From Hymenolepis diminuta (taxonomy: Eukaryota; Platyhelminthes; Cestoda; Cyclophyllidea; Hymenolepididae), in NCBI GenBank assembly GCA_900708905.1, contig CAADRB010000042.1, positions 124,001 through 188,000 of the forward strand: a stretch of 64,000 nucleotides of DNA. Direction: 5' to 3'. The position numbers were made by a program, and so were the translations under genes. Each line of letters starts with the position of its first letter. Position 1 is the stretch's first letter. Under the pieces are notes generated by a model. It saw only the letters and a program-made list of their open reading frames with translations, did not search any database and was not told the origin of the DNA. Below are positions 47,201 through 59,437 of this stretch, one piece after another.

Positions 47201-47424
47201 ATTTTGTTACTTATCTGCTCAAATGCCCAATAGTAAAACCCTCCACGAAAGTCGGTTTCGATCCGCATAATCTTTCAGAAGTTCCACCAGCGGAAACTTA
47301 TAAACTGGTGCGAGAAATTCCACTCTCTTCTCAGAACGCGTTGGTTATTGGTGATGATTTATCGACTTATACAAACAAATGCTTCACTCCTCTGGACAAT
47401 CTCGGATTGGAGAAATGCAAATAA
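44300..47424 (+). CDS. SNF-type sodium:solute symporter (SLC6 superfamily)
   Basis: Twelve frame-consistent exons: 44300-44377 (tentative), 44784-44907, 45001-45184, 45231-45345, 45414-45615, 45688-45850, 45923-46057, 46135-46274, 46343-46434, 46515-46666, 46979-47093, 47167-47424; 585 residues. The protein is a multi-span, LeuT-fold neurotransmitter:sodium symporter. TM1 has GTGNVWRFPRI with the conserved WRFP; later come PLIVTEYSIGRFTRSSPT, GAYFSVVVGWCLYYV, FKGAKGIEIANGLLVPMQAII, FTPDWS/ATLLNPKLYVEAA, GLLSAYAAYFSRN, SSGGLSSMISFLE and a soluble tail. Such proteins import amino acids or related solutes with sodium across the plasma membrane; the substrate is unknown. The EYSIGR..RS and PDWS..L.P..Y.EA phrases and the short loop between TM3 and TM4 look like prokaryotic SNF transporters rather than the monoamine/GABA branch. 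The TM1b GGG(A/S) motif reads SSDTGSLTF. Two introns appear to end in AAG. Confidence 0.9.
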
Positions 47425-49988
47425 AAGCAAATTTTTAAGCGTTACATGCTCATCATATCTTATATGGTCATGTCTATTAAAATAATATTGTATGAAAATG
47501 GCTTTATTTTTTAACTTTTATTATTACTGGCTTATTTTCTCCGCAATGCCATAATTTAAAAGGGACGTACAAGTGATTGTGATAATTTATGTGCCTTTAA
47601 GTCATCAGGATCTCTAGTTCAGTAATATGTGCTTAATTCACGTTCACATGTGTTTAGGCCCGCATAAAGTTAAATGATTATGGTATTTATATACTGTAAT
47701 TGCAAATACATCAATGACGTGACGTTGAAAGTATTTAAACGCGGACTTCTCCCCATAATTCTCATCCTCACGAGACTTGAATACACTTAGAGAGGACATC
47801 TTGGTCGCAAGATAGGTGTTGGCGACACTTTTGAAGTCTGCTTAAATCATCACTCTTCCTGCTTTTTCCCATCTCCACTCCACGGCATGAAGAGGGGAGC
47901 ATGATCGTGGTGAATATGATTTAATGGAAATCGGGAATTACGAGGGCGATGTTGAGCGTTAAGTGAGAGAACGAGGTAATTGTTGACACGGACGATATAG
48001 AGCAGTGGTCATGCAGATGAAGGGGGTAGGTGATCATTCAGAGTTCACGGTATCTCTGGTCGCTCTACAGCTACTTTGGGAGATGGCATGGGATGAACGT
48101 AAAGACCTGGGTAAATCATTTACCTCAAATAAGGTCAAGTATATGACTCAGATATCAACTCAACATCTGACCAGTAAATGACAAATAAAGGTGAAGTTTT
48201 TACTTATTTAAAACTAAACCTCCATGTGGTGAGAACCGTTATTATTTAACGACCAGTTGTATCTAGACATTTCGAAGCGAAATTTCAATTCAGTATTCGC
48301 ATGTCATTTTTATTTTACCTAAATCTTTCGGATGTCTGGTGAATAAAGTCTTGTTCCATGTTTGCAGTCTTAACTTTCTGTTTGAATTTTCGTTATTAGG
48401 AGATCTAACTATCTGCAGCGATGGAAGAATAAAACCCTTACTGCAAACTGGACTTCTACAGTATCAAGCTGTTAACTGAAAGCTTGGTATGGATAAAAGG
48501 CCTATCCCAGAGTTATTTTGGCCTTACGGCATTTGTTTTGTCTTCTGTTACTTCCTGTTTATCCTTAGACCTACCCTGATTGACTTTAACAGACACCAAG
48601 TTGATTACGTGATATTGTCAATCGCCATAATAACCTGACCTGACTAGGTCGTCCATAATCTAGTCGTCTAGGTCGACTCTCTTAAATCTAATGCCTACTG
48701 TATATAGCCCTATTTATTTCTTCAAAACTAACATCATTCTAACAATACCATTAACTTCAGAATCTCGGACACTCAGTAGCTGACTTTCTCTATTTCTTTT
48801 CGCCCCCCTTTACTCTGGGTATATAGTCATTTATACTAATAATGGAGTCCCAAAATATAATAATACAATAGCATCTTCCTTATCATCTTTAATTAGTGCC
48901 CACATTTTCTTCCATTGCTGATTCAAATTTTATGACATGCTTATTCAAATTTGGCTTTTTCCCTATCACTACTATTACTTTCTGATGGCCTTATTTCAGA
49001 TTCATCCCTCTAATGTAGCTTAACATTGCGGAAATCTTTCACAAATAGACGGAACTTAATGATGGGTCTTCTCATATAATTCTATTCGCACAAACTTAAT
49101 CATTTTACATATTTAGAGATCAAATAATTGAAGGTATTTGTGTACACTTGTAAGAAGGACTGTTTAACATTTTTAAGAAAATATCACACATTGTCATGAA
49201 TTTTTTTCTTTACTGAAATAAATGAATTGCACTGACACTGACAAATTGTCATTGTGGGGTGTACAACGCTACCAAGGCTGAATAAAGGAATCTCGCGCGC
49301 TCTATAACACACTGGAAAGTGTGTCGTGCTACCGATCGCTTATCGAGCATGAGAGGTGACCTCATAGCTAATCAGCGATCAATATTCGTGCGGCGTGGCA
49401 TTAATTGTACTCAATTACAAAGCCTTTGTGCAGTAAACTCTACACTCGGTACCTTCTGTGTTCTCACAGCTTTGGACATAATCCAGCTAAGTTTTATGCA
49501 AATTTATATTACTTGCATGCAGCAAGTTGGACTTCGAAAATGATTACTAAGGTTTAACCAAGGGCTTATTTGTGTAGTATCTGCTGCGCATTTATGTGGG
49601 CATGTAATATTAATCTTTTACATGAAAATTTTAACATTCGCATATCAAATAGCTTTTTAATAAGCTAAATTAAAACTATATCATTCATATCTCGCATGAA
49701 TCTCAAGTATGTAGTATGAATTATAAGTTAATCTTGTAATAAATTTACTGCTTTTATTCATTTCATTCTTCTTGAGACAGTCAGTAGGTGTGGCAGTGTT
49801 TTTTCTTCACCTTCTTCCGTTCTGAAGACAACCGTGCCGGAGTATAGAGGACCTCAGCCTGGAATACTGTTAAATTTGTTTTGTGAACGCTACTTATTCC
49901 TCATCTTAGTCGGGAATTAGCATTTCAAAAATAACTCACGACGCCGATCCATACTTTTCCATTGAAGATATGGAGAGGAAGGAAATTT
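47425..49988. other. Region downstream of the symporter
   Basis: An ATTAAA at 47474 may be the symporter poly(A) signal. The rest has no recognised gene. 49260-49500 is less AT-rich than its surroundings and holds a short palindrome (ACACACT / AGTGTGT, about 49307-49324), but no product could be named. Confidence 0.45.
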
Positions 49989-50221
49989 TTATTGTGGAAT
50001 GCCAAATTCCTTCTCACGGACCCATAATTCTAGTTTATTTCCTGATGAAAACAAACTACTTTTATTTTGGGCTACAGGATACTCTGTAAGGGTCTGTCCA
50101 CTCTCGAGAACGATTATGGTCAAATTGAATCGATGATGATGACGAACCTCATAGAATTGAAACCACTGTCGCATTCGTATGATTGAACCCAGTGTTATGC
50201 AAATGATGCTTAAATTTAGAC
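49989..50221 (-). CDS. Putative terminal exon of an unidentified membrane protein
   Basis: On the minus strand a splice acceptor (CAGCTCTTAG) is followed by an open frame from 50219 to a TAA at 49991-49989, about 76 residues. It begins with a hydrophobic stretch (LNLSIICITLGSII), then RMRQWFQFYEVR, FNLTIIVLESGQT and SSLFSSGNKLELWV. The composition looks like a real protein: one membrane span followed by a beta-rich segment. An AATAAA overlaps the stop codon. I do not recognise the family; a distant CUB-like fold (SSGNKL) is only a guess. No upstream exon was found, as mariner debris lies just beyond. It may be a gene remnant. Confidence 0.35.
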
Positions 50222-50519
50222 CTAAGAGCTGGATTGATGAGGAAACGACTTTATAAAGTTTCTCAAAGAAAGCATTAGCGTAGTTGCGATATCAGTTGAT
50301 TGTGTAGATTACTAATACCTTTAAGGAAGTTTAAATGAAAAATCAGAAGATAAAGTAAAAAACGAGTTCAGATGCATTCCTACCATGCCATACCTAAAGG
50401 ATTTGTGAAATTATTGTGTGTATAAAACACCGCGCGTAAGATATCTGAGAACACATTACGCAGCAAAAGAAACTTTTAATGGTTAAAACTTGCAATTTCT
50501 TGTAGCAAAACAAATGAAC

Positions 50520-51150
50520 ATAATATTAACCTAGGTTTTATTCTATATATTCTCCTTCGACTTCTATCACCCACTCAATTTGAGTCCCACAGCGACTGAC
50601 TCCAAGCTTTGATCAAATCAGCTTGTCTTTAGTGAGTCCTCCATTGTTCGGGCTATTGCTTCCATCAGAGAAGATTTCAACTACGCCCCGCCTCACACGT
50701 AGTAATCCGAAGGATTAAGGTCTGGTGAGTTAGGAGGCGATCATAGGTTTGGTGTGACATGATGACGAAAATTCCCGGCCATTCAATCCTGGGATTTGAG
50801 AGCTTTGTGGGATGGAGCTGAATTTTGTTGGAAGACGTAAGGTCTTCCATTGGTTACGCTATCTATCGAAGGCTTAAAAATGATTTGAAGAGTCTCTACG
50901 TATCGGCATTGGCTCTAAGGCTCTGTGGAAAAACTGATGAGTCATGATGTGCCCCCCCCCTTCACTGCTAATAACACTGAAAACCATCACCGTTTGTGGG
51001 AACTTCGTGCCCATAACAGTTGAAACCTCAGTGGGGTCCGCTCACACACATATTCGCCTATCTATTCCTAGATTAACTTTTTGATCCTGGTGAAAGTTTT
51101 ATTCGCCGGAGAAAAATCAAAGATACTCCTATTCTTCTGAGCGCTTCAAT
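50520..51150 (-). mobile_element. Broken mariner-family transposase
   Basis: Minus-strand translation in shifting frames gives the ordered landmarks of a Tc1/mariner DDE transposase: a degenerate FSDE-like block followed by QDQKVN (about 51100), HEVPT and GDGF, a QFF.RAL..N segment, RPYVFQQNSAPSHK (about 50850), NFRHHVTPN, and SPDLNPSDYYV (about 50710), then a tail near EVEGE. The second catalytic block normally reads QQDSAP(A/S)H and here has N for D, and several stops interrupt the frame, so it is dead. Terminal inverted repeats were not found. Confidence 0.85.
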
Positions 51151-54100
51151 TTGTTTAAGATTGGTTGATTGGTTCGTTGTCTGACCAAACATGTTCCACA
51201 ACATCTAACATGGAAGTCCAATCAATATTAATGATTGGTATCTCCGGTCAATCAAAGTGCAATTCAACGGTATAAATAGTTTCTAAATTTGATATAAATG
51301 AATGTTTGGTCTTGGAGTGAGAGTACTGCTCTTCTCCTCTCTCTCGAGTCTGAGTAACGGTGGCTCATTAAAGATAGTGATATTAGCCCAAATATTGATT
51401 ATATAAAAACGAGTTGGGTGTTGTAAAAAACGTTAATATAAATGCTCAGAGCTATATGGCAGAGTAGTACACTGTATTAGAGTTAAACGACATGAGGGAG
51501 CAAATTCTGGAGATGGTCATTGCACATATAAACTTTGATCACTATAGTTGCCCCATTAGGATTATAGGAATAAATGGGTATCTAAATTATGTACAAAACG
51601 CTTAAATAAATTCTACATCTTAATTCAAGACCAAAAGTAACCAAATTCTAGAGTTTTCTTCATCTAAAATGGAATCCGAGAACTTTATAACCTGGCATTT
51701 AACTAAATTTTTCCACAATATAAAGGTCTGGCCAAAATAAATTGAATTTTAGTACTACAGCAGCACTGACTGCAAATCTCAGATCATACTATCAGCAATA
51801 CCCAAGTTTGGAGTTTCACTGTCATCCAATCTTTTAATCTTGGTCAATTTCAGATTTACGATTCCCTCTGCTGTCAAAATGAAATAGAATTGGTTTTTAA
51901 AATATATGATCACGAAGTAACAAATGAACACAAACCGACATCATCACTTTTAAAGCTAAGCACCAACCGAACGAAACAGTCCCAAATAAATCAAGAAAAG
52001 CAGGTCTGTAAAACAATAAAAACATATAACTCCCTGGTTTCAAGATTAATATATCTCAGTTTTATTTTGCTCTCACTTTCGTAAATGCTATATTAAGGGC
52101 TATACAGATTGCATCCTAGATTGAAATAGATAAATGGCAATAATTTTATTATCTCATCTTAAATTTAAAATAATAAGAACAGATTGAGAGTGATTAATAT
52201 TTATCTCAAAACTAATTAATTATTTCAGCTTATGTAGGTAATAATTTACTATTGCTTTTCTCTTAAGGAACCTGTGTTTCATTGTCGTTTGATTAATCTT
52301 TTTATTTGCGTGGTCCATTCAGCTAATTGCTACCGAGTTCACCAGTAATCGATTTTGAGAAATTTCTGAGACCGAAATTTGTCTGGGTCGGTGGTTGGGC
52401 TATGGCTATCTCCTTTATGATAGGCCCTTTCTTTCTTTATGAGTCATTCGTTTAGTGCCTCTAAGAGAGAGGTTTTGTCATCTCAGACTTTCAATTAGGA
52501 GTTCCAATCGTAAGCCACGACGTACCACAAAAGTAATAAACTGAACTGTGCTCTGCCAAACTAAAGAAGCTTTATTTGATATCAAAGCTGTAAATATTAG
52601 CTCATGTCGGTTAAACCCTGTGCAGATATGAAGATGAAAGTGACGCAACCACCCCATTCTTTAAAATTGCCCAATTTGAGATGTTAGCGCTTTCTAACAT
52701 TAGACAAATTAGAGCTGGGTTGAGAAATGTGATTTTAAAACTTGAGAGGAATACAGATCTCCATTTATGAAAATCAATCTAATTATTCCTCAATGTTCTT
52801 GAAAACTGATTTCCAATAAAAACGAAATCCTCAAGTTAGGACAAATAAGCGCAAAGTGTAATTTGATTCCAGACATATCCCTACCTTTCAAGAAGAGAGT
52901 CTTTATATTTATCATTCCATAAGCTTGGTAACTGTAACATTTAAATGATCATTTTTGTTGATCAAATAGACTTAATAAAGACCCCAAAAGTCCTATTTCA
53001 AGATGCTTCCAAGATCGTATGAAGGGTAAGGGCCGGTTTAGCTGTCTCTCATAGGAACGATATCCGCAACCATTGATGCGTTGGGACCTAAACTAATATC
53101 TTCAAGGGACTTATGAAGACGTTCACGAACAGTTTTGTAGTTAGCGGGTCGATAGGACGCCTAGTGAAATAATTTCGATGCACTCGAAAGAAACTCGCGA
53201 GCTTCAAGTCTCGTGTTCTGGATTATTGATCATATGGTTTCTACGACCATACCTGGATATAAGACCGCTGATGAAGAACTCGTTGCTGCAATTATTGGCT
53301 AACCCGAGAGTGAATGATTTTCGCATATCCAGACCTATATATGTAAGGTGATGTACTTAGTGCGAAACCATCGTTTGAGCTATAAGTTTTCTTCCTGGTC
53401 TCTGAGTTGTCGTAGCCTCCAAAGGAAATGATTAATGTAATGTAAATCGCTAATGTAATGAATGATTTAATACTCAGAAATGCCAATGGAACTATTTGCA
53501 AGAGATAAACCAACAAACGATAGAGGACAAATTCCTTTCTGCTCTCCACTTAAGGTCTCAAAGCCACACGCCCGCTTGCCCGACTAATATAACAAACACC
53601 AATTTAAGCAATAAGCAGAAATCACTAGTGACTAATCGGGTGTAAGATAACCAACCCCTCAAGTCAAATTTCGGCTGATCACATTATCAATGATAAAAAT
53701 TGACCCAGCGTCTAATCTTGTGGTTTGCCCCAAGGCTGGAGGCTACCTTCCGACAGACTACTTAATCAGACTGCAACATCATTTTTAACTTCAGAGCTCA
53801 CTCAGAAAAGCGTGATAACATAATGGAGAAATTTTAATTAAATCTCCTTTAATAGCCAGGCACTTAACCAGTGCGGTTAGCCATGGACATGAAACACATA
53901 ACCGCTATCTTCGCAGACAACCACATTAAAAACTGAACCATGATTAGGAAATTACGTATTATTAAACCGCAACTTACCCATTTACTACCCAATCAAAAGC
54001 GAAAAAAGGGACAAATATGCATGAACTCAGTTTTTATTTTAATAAAATACAAATACATAAATATGAGAACGCATAATCTTATATACAGACGAGTTTTTTC

Positions 54101-54174
54101 TCTTTTGAATATAGATATCCTCAATGGAAAGACGCGGTCAACGTGTGTGTATGGTTCATTGTCTGAAGAAAAAC
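51151..54174. other. Gene-free region
   Basis: No supported gene. Around 53150-53230 there is a faint tRNA-like phrase (GGGTCGATAGGACGCC ... GAGCTTCAAGTCTCG) that could be a worn SINE head. The frame at 53292-53549 (-) is featureless. Confidence 0.45.
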
Positions 54175-54287
54175 TTACCCTAATTTAAGTATAACATAAG
54201 ACTCTGGTTGGTTACTATCCCCGAACTGTAAGTAAAAGTCACACAAAAAACAAACAGAGCTTAAACAGCAATGATTAGCAATTAAAT

Positions 54288-57200
54288 CTATGATAATATC
54301 AGATATATCAAAGAAAAGGTAGAAACGACGTAAGCTGACTCACTGCAAAGTTGGTTCAACCATTCATTGTAATTAGCACAGGCCAGAGGCTCCACGAGTG
54401 GTTTATCAAGAAGCAGGAAAACTTCCGCGATCGTTTTCTTAGATAAAACCTCCTCGACAACAGAAACCATATTTGGAGAAATCCGCGCAACTCTCTGCCT
54501 CAACATCTCCATTTGACAGTCCCCCAGACCACAGTTTTTAACCAACACGGCATACAATCGCCAGAGACGGCTACTCAAAGGTAGAGCTTCCACTGCTTCA
54601 CTCAAACACTCGTTCAGATAGAGAGCAAAACCCCTTCCATCATCAGACGACTTTGGATGAAATTTGACTCCGAGGGACGCTATCAGTAACCAGAATTCTT
54701 CATCAGCTGGCTTCTCTAAACGTGCGATAGAGCAAGCACTCTGTAACCATTCTAAGAACTCATTATTAACAACTTCGTCAATGATGATGAGCGATTTCAA
54801 ACATCGGAAACCATAGGTCTCCACTATCCGGGCAAATAACGAACCAGGTGATTTTGAGGATGAAAACTTATCCATGCTGATGAATTGTAGGAGCTCGAGA
54901 AACCAAGGAGGCGGATGCGAGCAAAAGTCAGCGTCGTTTACCAAATAAGATGGAAAAAGAAGTTTGTTTAGGGCATCCAAGTATGATTCTGAAGACGGAA
55001 GTAAGTTTGCCAAGGATAATCCTAGATGCATAAGAAGAGAAATGAGCGGGCAATGCAGGGAAGAATCATAAGCTTGAAAGTTTTCCAAACGGGCTATTAC
55101 GTGATTTAAAAAATCTGGTAAAAGACCTGTCGAGAAACTATGAATCATGCTAAAGAGACCAAAACACATCCACAAATAGACAATATTCCTTGTTTTCATA
55201 GGAGGATGCTGAGAGGTGCAGAGGATTTGACGAAAAGCAGAATAGACGGAAGTAGCATCTGGTAACTGGAAAGAAAAAAGACTGGAAAGGTGATTTGTAA
55301 GAACATTGCTACAAGACTCCCATTTACCATGGTCGACCATCGAACAGGCTAGACAGTAAGTAAAACAAGTCTGCATTGACAGTTTATCCGTAATTTCAGA
55401 AATCAGATGGTAGATATGAGATTGATTTTCTGAAAGACAGTTGTTTGCCAAATGAATGACAGTAGGGAGTAGGAGATTATCTGAAATCTGAAGTAATTTT
55501 GAGTTCTGCAGTACGTTGAGACAGTGCATGGCTCCTTGCTGAGGATCACCCTTAGCGGCAAGAAATTGGACATAGAGATGGCAGAATGAAATAATTGGAG
55601 AGATAGATAACAATGGAATAGACGCTTCGGAACATTGAGATACAAATATACTTAGATTATTACAAGGCAAGCGCATATCTACTGCTGCGGCTTCGAATAT
55701 TGCTTGATTAGAAATAAGTTTCGCTGGTTCAATGAAAGGACAGTGGGTGGGAGAGGTAGGAAAATAGGGTGAAACGGCAACAATCATCCGAAGGAACCAA
55801 ATACCCCAACGAGCAGGATGGACTATTGGAAGACTAAGTTGGTTGGTTGAGTCAACGGAAAGTAGATTTTCAATTAAAGAAATGCCATAGCGGGTTCCAC
55901 ATACTTCCCATTCAAACCGAGCAATGTGATAGACCACAGAAAGAAGACCGTTCATACAATAAATAGCAGAAGAAATATTCAAATCATGAACTTTAGGCAG
56001 AAGACGAAATAGACACTCACGAAGAAGACGCTTTCGATCTGCCAGTGAGAAAATTTCACAGTAATTGAGAGCAAAGGAAAGAAGATCTGTATGATAATTC
56101 ACATCTTGCAGGAAATCACAAGCCGAAATTACAGCATCGTCAGAAAAGGTGAGTACAGCATGAAGATGGTGTTTTAGAAGAACGACGCTATCTGTTCTAA
56201 TTGGAGAATTTAGATACGGTGTCCAATCCTCACATTTGGAAAATACTGAATGCCAGTCTGACACTGACAAGCAAATAACCGGAAGATGACCATCTTCAAG
56301 AGTCTCGAATACAAAACCACAAACAGGACATTGGGACTCAGTAAAAGGGGAAAGATTTTCCTCTAATTCCACAAGCGATCGGATAGACTTAAGAGTTGAG
56401 GTGACAGACTCTCCCGGATGCTGAAAAATACATGTAATATCGGAGCAATTTCCATTTAGATAGAAAGGGCAAATGGGAGTATCTGGATCGACTCCAGAGG
56501 GCTGCGCTGAATCAGTGATGGTAGATTCATTACAGCCAGAAGACATTTCTACTTCATCAAGCATTCGTTTTGAAATAGCAAAGAGGTTGTAATACTGGAA
56601 GAACGGGCTGTTAATCCGGAATGAAACCCTCAAGACATCAAACATGTTGTTGCAATAGTCAACAATTTGATCAAGACCTGCAGGATAAGAAGGTTTGGAC
56701 TTTCGACACTTTCGTTTTTTCGACTGTTGCATAATCACAGTCCCAAGTTTTTCCTGCTTCCTTTTAGCAATTTCCAACTGTGAAGTAATGGCCTTTTTCT
56801 CCTTGCTCAGTTGTATTATTTCTTTTTGACATCCTTGATAGTGCTTTTGTAATATTTCCATTCTCTTTTTAAGCTTGACCATTGCTGTTTGCAACATAAT
56901 AGTACGACGCTTCTTATCAAGGAGCTGTTTCTCGCGCTCTTTTAAATTCCCCTCAAGTTCTTCCCTTCGGCGAGCATGTTTAAGCAAGGCTTTGTGTAAG
57001 GAGCTAAGGGAGGGTATCTTCTTCGATGGAGATGCCTTGACTGGAGATTTTGTTGGTTTTGGTAAAATAAATTTTTCTTTAGGTGCAGGCTTACAAAAAG
57101 ACGTTCGCGTCTGCCCCACTGAATTGACTGATGAAGTCTGAGGCGGAGGTTTAGCATTTGCGTTGGAGAGTATTGACGATTTAACCGCATGTGAACCGAT

Positions 57201-57764
57201 AGTAACACTCGGTAAACTCTCAAAACTACATTCTTCATCACTACTCGAGGAAGTGGAAGCATTTGGATGAGTCCGCACAGAAATAACAAAACGGTCTTCC
57301 TCAAAGTTGAGTAAGGACTTCATTGACTGTGTGGGGGTGATTTTGTTAAGCGCCGGAGCTGAGCCTGAAGGGCGCAAATTTCCTTGTCGCCTTTTGAGTG
57401 ACAACAACGCCCTTTTACGTAGCTCAAGCTCTAGTTGTTGGTCTCTCTAAATTAACTGAATTAAAGCAACTAAAAAGTCGTACCTTGAAGGGAGTTTCAT
57501 TTCCGTCGCATTCTTCCCTTGAGCTTACTTCCCCATTAATTACATTGTTCTGATCCGATAAACCATTTCCTAAAAACAGGACATTAAAATAAGAGTATAA
57601 AACACTAAATGGAAATGTAGGCACTAACCTGTGCGTTCATTGGCTGGACAAATGGCGCTTATGGGCTTACGGAGACTTTCCAAGGCTCTGCGTCGCAATT
57701 CAATTTCATCAATGGACAATTCTAACATGTCCTCTTCGGCTGAAGTTTTCATTGTGAAAGTCAT
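54288..57764 (-). CDS. ZFC3H1: ZFC3H1-like CCCH zinc-finger protein
   Basis: Minus-strand exons 57764-57629, 57569-57484 and 57446 onward (3.1 kb) join in frame; an upstream in-frame stop supports the Met at 57764. Reading to the TAA at 54288-54290 gives 1126 residues (human ZFC3H1 1989). Near the N-terminus ELRRRALESL and ELRKRALLSL repeat a short motif; then come a serine-rich region (ASTSSSSDEEC), a coiled coil (EELEGNLKEREKQLLDKKRR to KRKQEKLG), the C3H1 finger CPFYLNGNCSDITCIFQH (about 56480-56427), a CPVCGF pair and a long helical HAT/TPR-like half. ZFC3H1 and yeast Red1 link the nuclear exosome to the helicase MTR4 to destroy polyadenylated nuclear RNA. A GTGAGT donor at 54343 suggests the last residues shown may be intronic, with a further exon at 54287-54175; the C-terminus is unresolved. 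Confidence 0.85.
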
Positions 57765-59049
57765 TAACAGGAGGACACCACTTCAATGGTCAAGATACCA
57801 GTTAAAATTAATCAAAATACCTCTTGTGTAACATGTAGGTAAAACAAGGTGTGATATAGATGACCTAACGCTTATTTGAAATTGAGTTTGAATATTTGAG
57901 TTTAAAAGGCTTCAAAAATCAAAAATTATCACTTCGAAACTCACAAAAATTAACCCCACCCAGGTGATGGAGAGAGATCGAATAACACACCGCACAAATG
58001 GCGCCAGATTTTATGCCCTTAGGTTAAAATAAGATTGGTCAGTCAGTTCGATTCATTATTTGATTACTTTTGCATTATAGTAAATGTTTATAATATTTTT
58101 CATTGTTCACTGTTTAAAAATAGAAGCTTAATTAAAACTGTAGCTGTAAGATTTGCTGTATAATTTGCGACGTAATAAGTCAACAAAAATTGGAACATCA
58201 TATCCAAGACCCTTTCATCTACCGATTAGAATCTTTGATGAGATTTATTTATTTTCGTTTCATTTTTTATTATTTTCATCCATTTTATACCCTTAAACTA
58301 ATAAATATTTTTTAAGGCATACAGGTACATATGTCGAAATAGCCAATGAGATTAATGAAACAATAAATTGGGGAAATATAAATGACCAAAGGCGACATAT
58401 ACTGAAGAAATTATGGAGCAAGTAATGAGATTCAGAAAATATTTTGCTATTCATCTTTAAACAGACTCACTCAAATCGGCACGCTAAATAATGCTATCGT
58501 AGAGTTGCAAATAATTGAACTTGGTAAAAAGAATTTGAGCTACTATTGTCATTTACGTAAAAAACAAAAAGTTTAGCAGAGGGAAATGGCTATCAAGTTT
58601 TAACATCATAAGTTAGTCGAAAAGCAGCGCGTTTTCGGACATAGTGTAAATTTCAGTTGAAAGATTCGAGTTTAATACAAATACATGCATGATGTTAATG
58701 CAAGAGACAGGTTCTCACTATTTTCGCGAACAACAAATAGGGCAAGTGATAGGCTGAATCACTTCAGATGAGCACTAAATCTAACAACATAAACAATTTT
58801 CCAGGGTTAATGGCCAAAGGAAGTGCTGCAATGAAAAATAGGTTACTGTTAAGTGCTTATTTTTCTGAACAAGAAAGAATTATGTCAAGCATTTGAATAT
58901 CAAATATTTCAAAGAAAATTAAAAGTCCGAGTTAAAGAAAACTCATGACGGTCCGTGACCACATGAGAAGTTTCTCAATTTTACCGATAGTGCTCAACAC
59001 CGTCTAACGCACGTAGATCCAGAACTTTCTAAGTTTGAATTTAATGACC
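57765..59049. other. Upstream region of the ZFC3H1-like gene
   Basis: Probably contains the promoter of the minus-strand gene, close to 57.8-58.0 kb. No element or gene was recognised in the rest. Confidence 0.45.
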
Positions 59050-59084
59050 ATTAAGCAAACGATATGTTATACAGAAGAAAACGA

Positions 59085-59375
59085 CATTCCCCTTTGCTAT
59101 GGTCAGCAGATGTCCATGAACACCTGGCGATAGGATCTCCACTATAGTATCCACAGGTAGTCCCGCTGTGTGTTTGCACATAGATACCTAAGCGGGTGCC
59201 TATCTTCACGCCGAGACTCCGACAACGAGACATGGCTGACGTCTAACGGAGAAATGTTTTGTATATAAACCTAATTTACTTATTAATGAACTTTGGTGAC
59301 TTGTCTGTCACCTCCGAACTGATCTGTCGACATGAGTGACTGGACTTATTCTATCCAATCGGTCGATGTGGGCCC
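59085..59375. repeat. Unclassified repeat R2, copy 2
   Basis: Matches 29320-29620 in the same orientation. It reads TATAAACC, CCTAATTTAC, TTTGGTGACTTGTCTGTCACC and CCGAACTGATCTG, again suggestive of an LTR end plus leader. It ends about 60 bases before a solo LTR of family L1. Confidence 0.6.
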
Positions 59376-59437
59376 GATAGATCTTCTCACGTTATAACAT
59401 CGCAACGCAACTTACAATACGAATAATCTAACATTAC

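Noticed and set aside
53292..53549. 85-codon minus-strand frame considered as a ZFC3H1 exon
   Set aside because: Membrane-like composition unlike the upstream protein, and no splice sites in matching phase.
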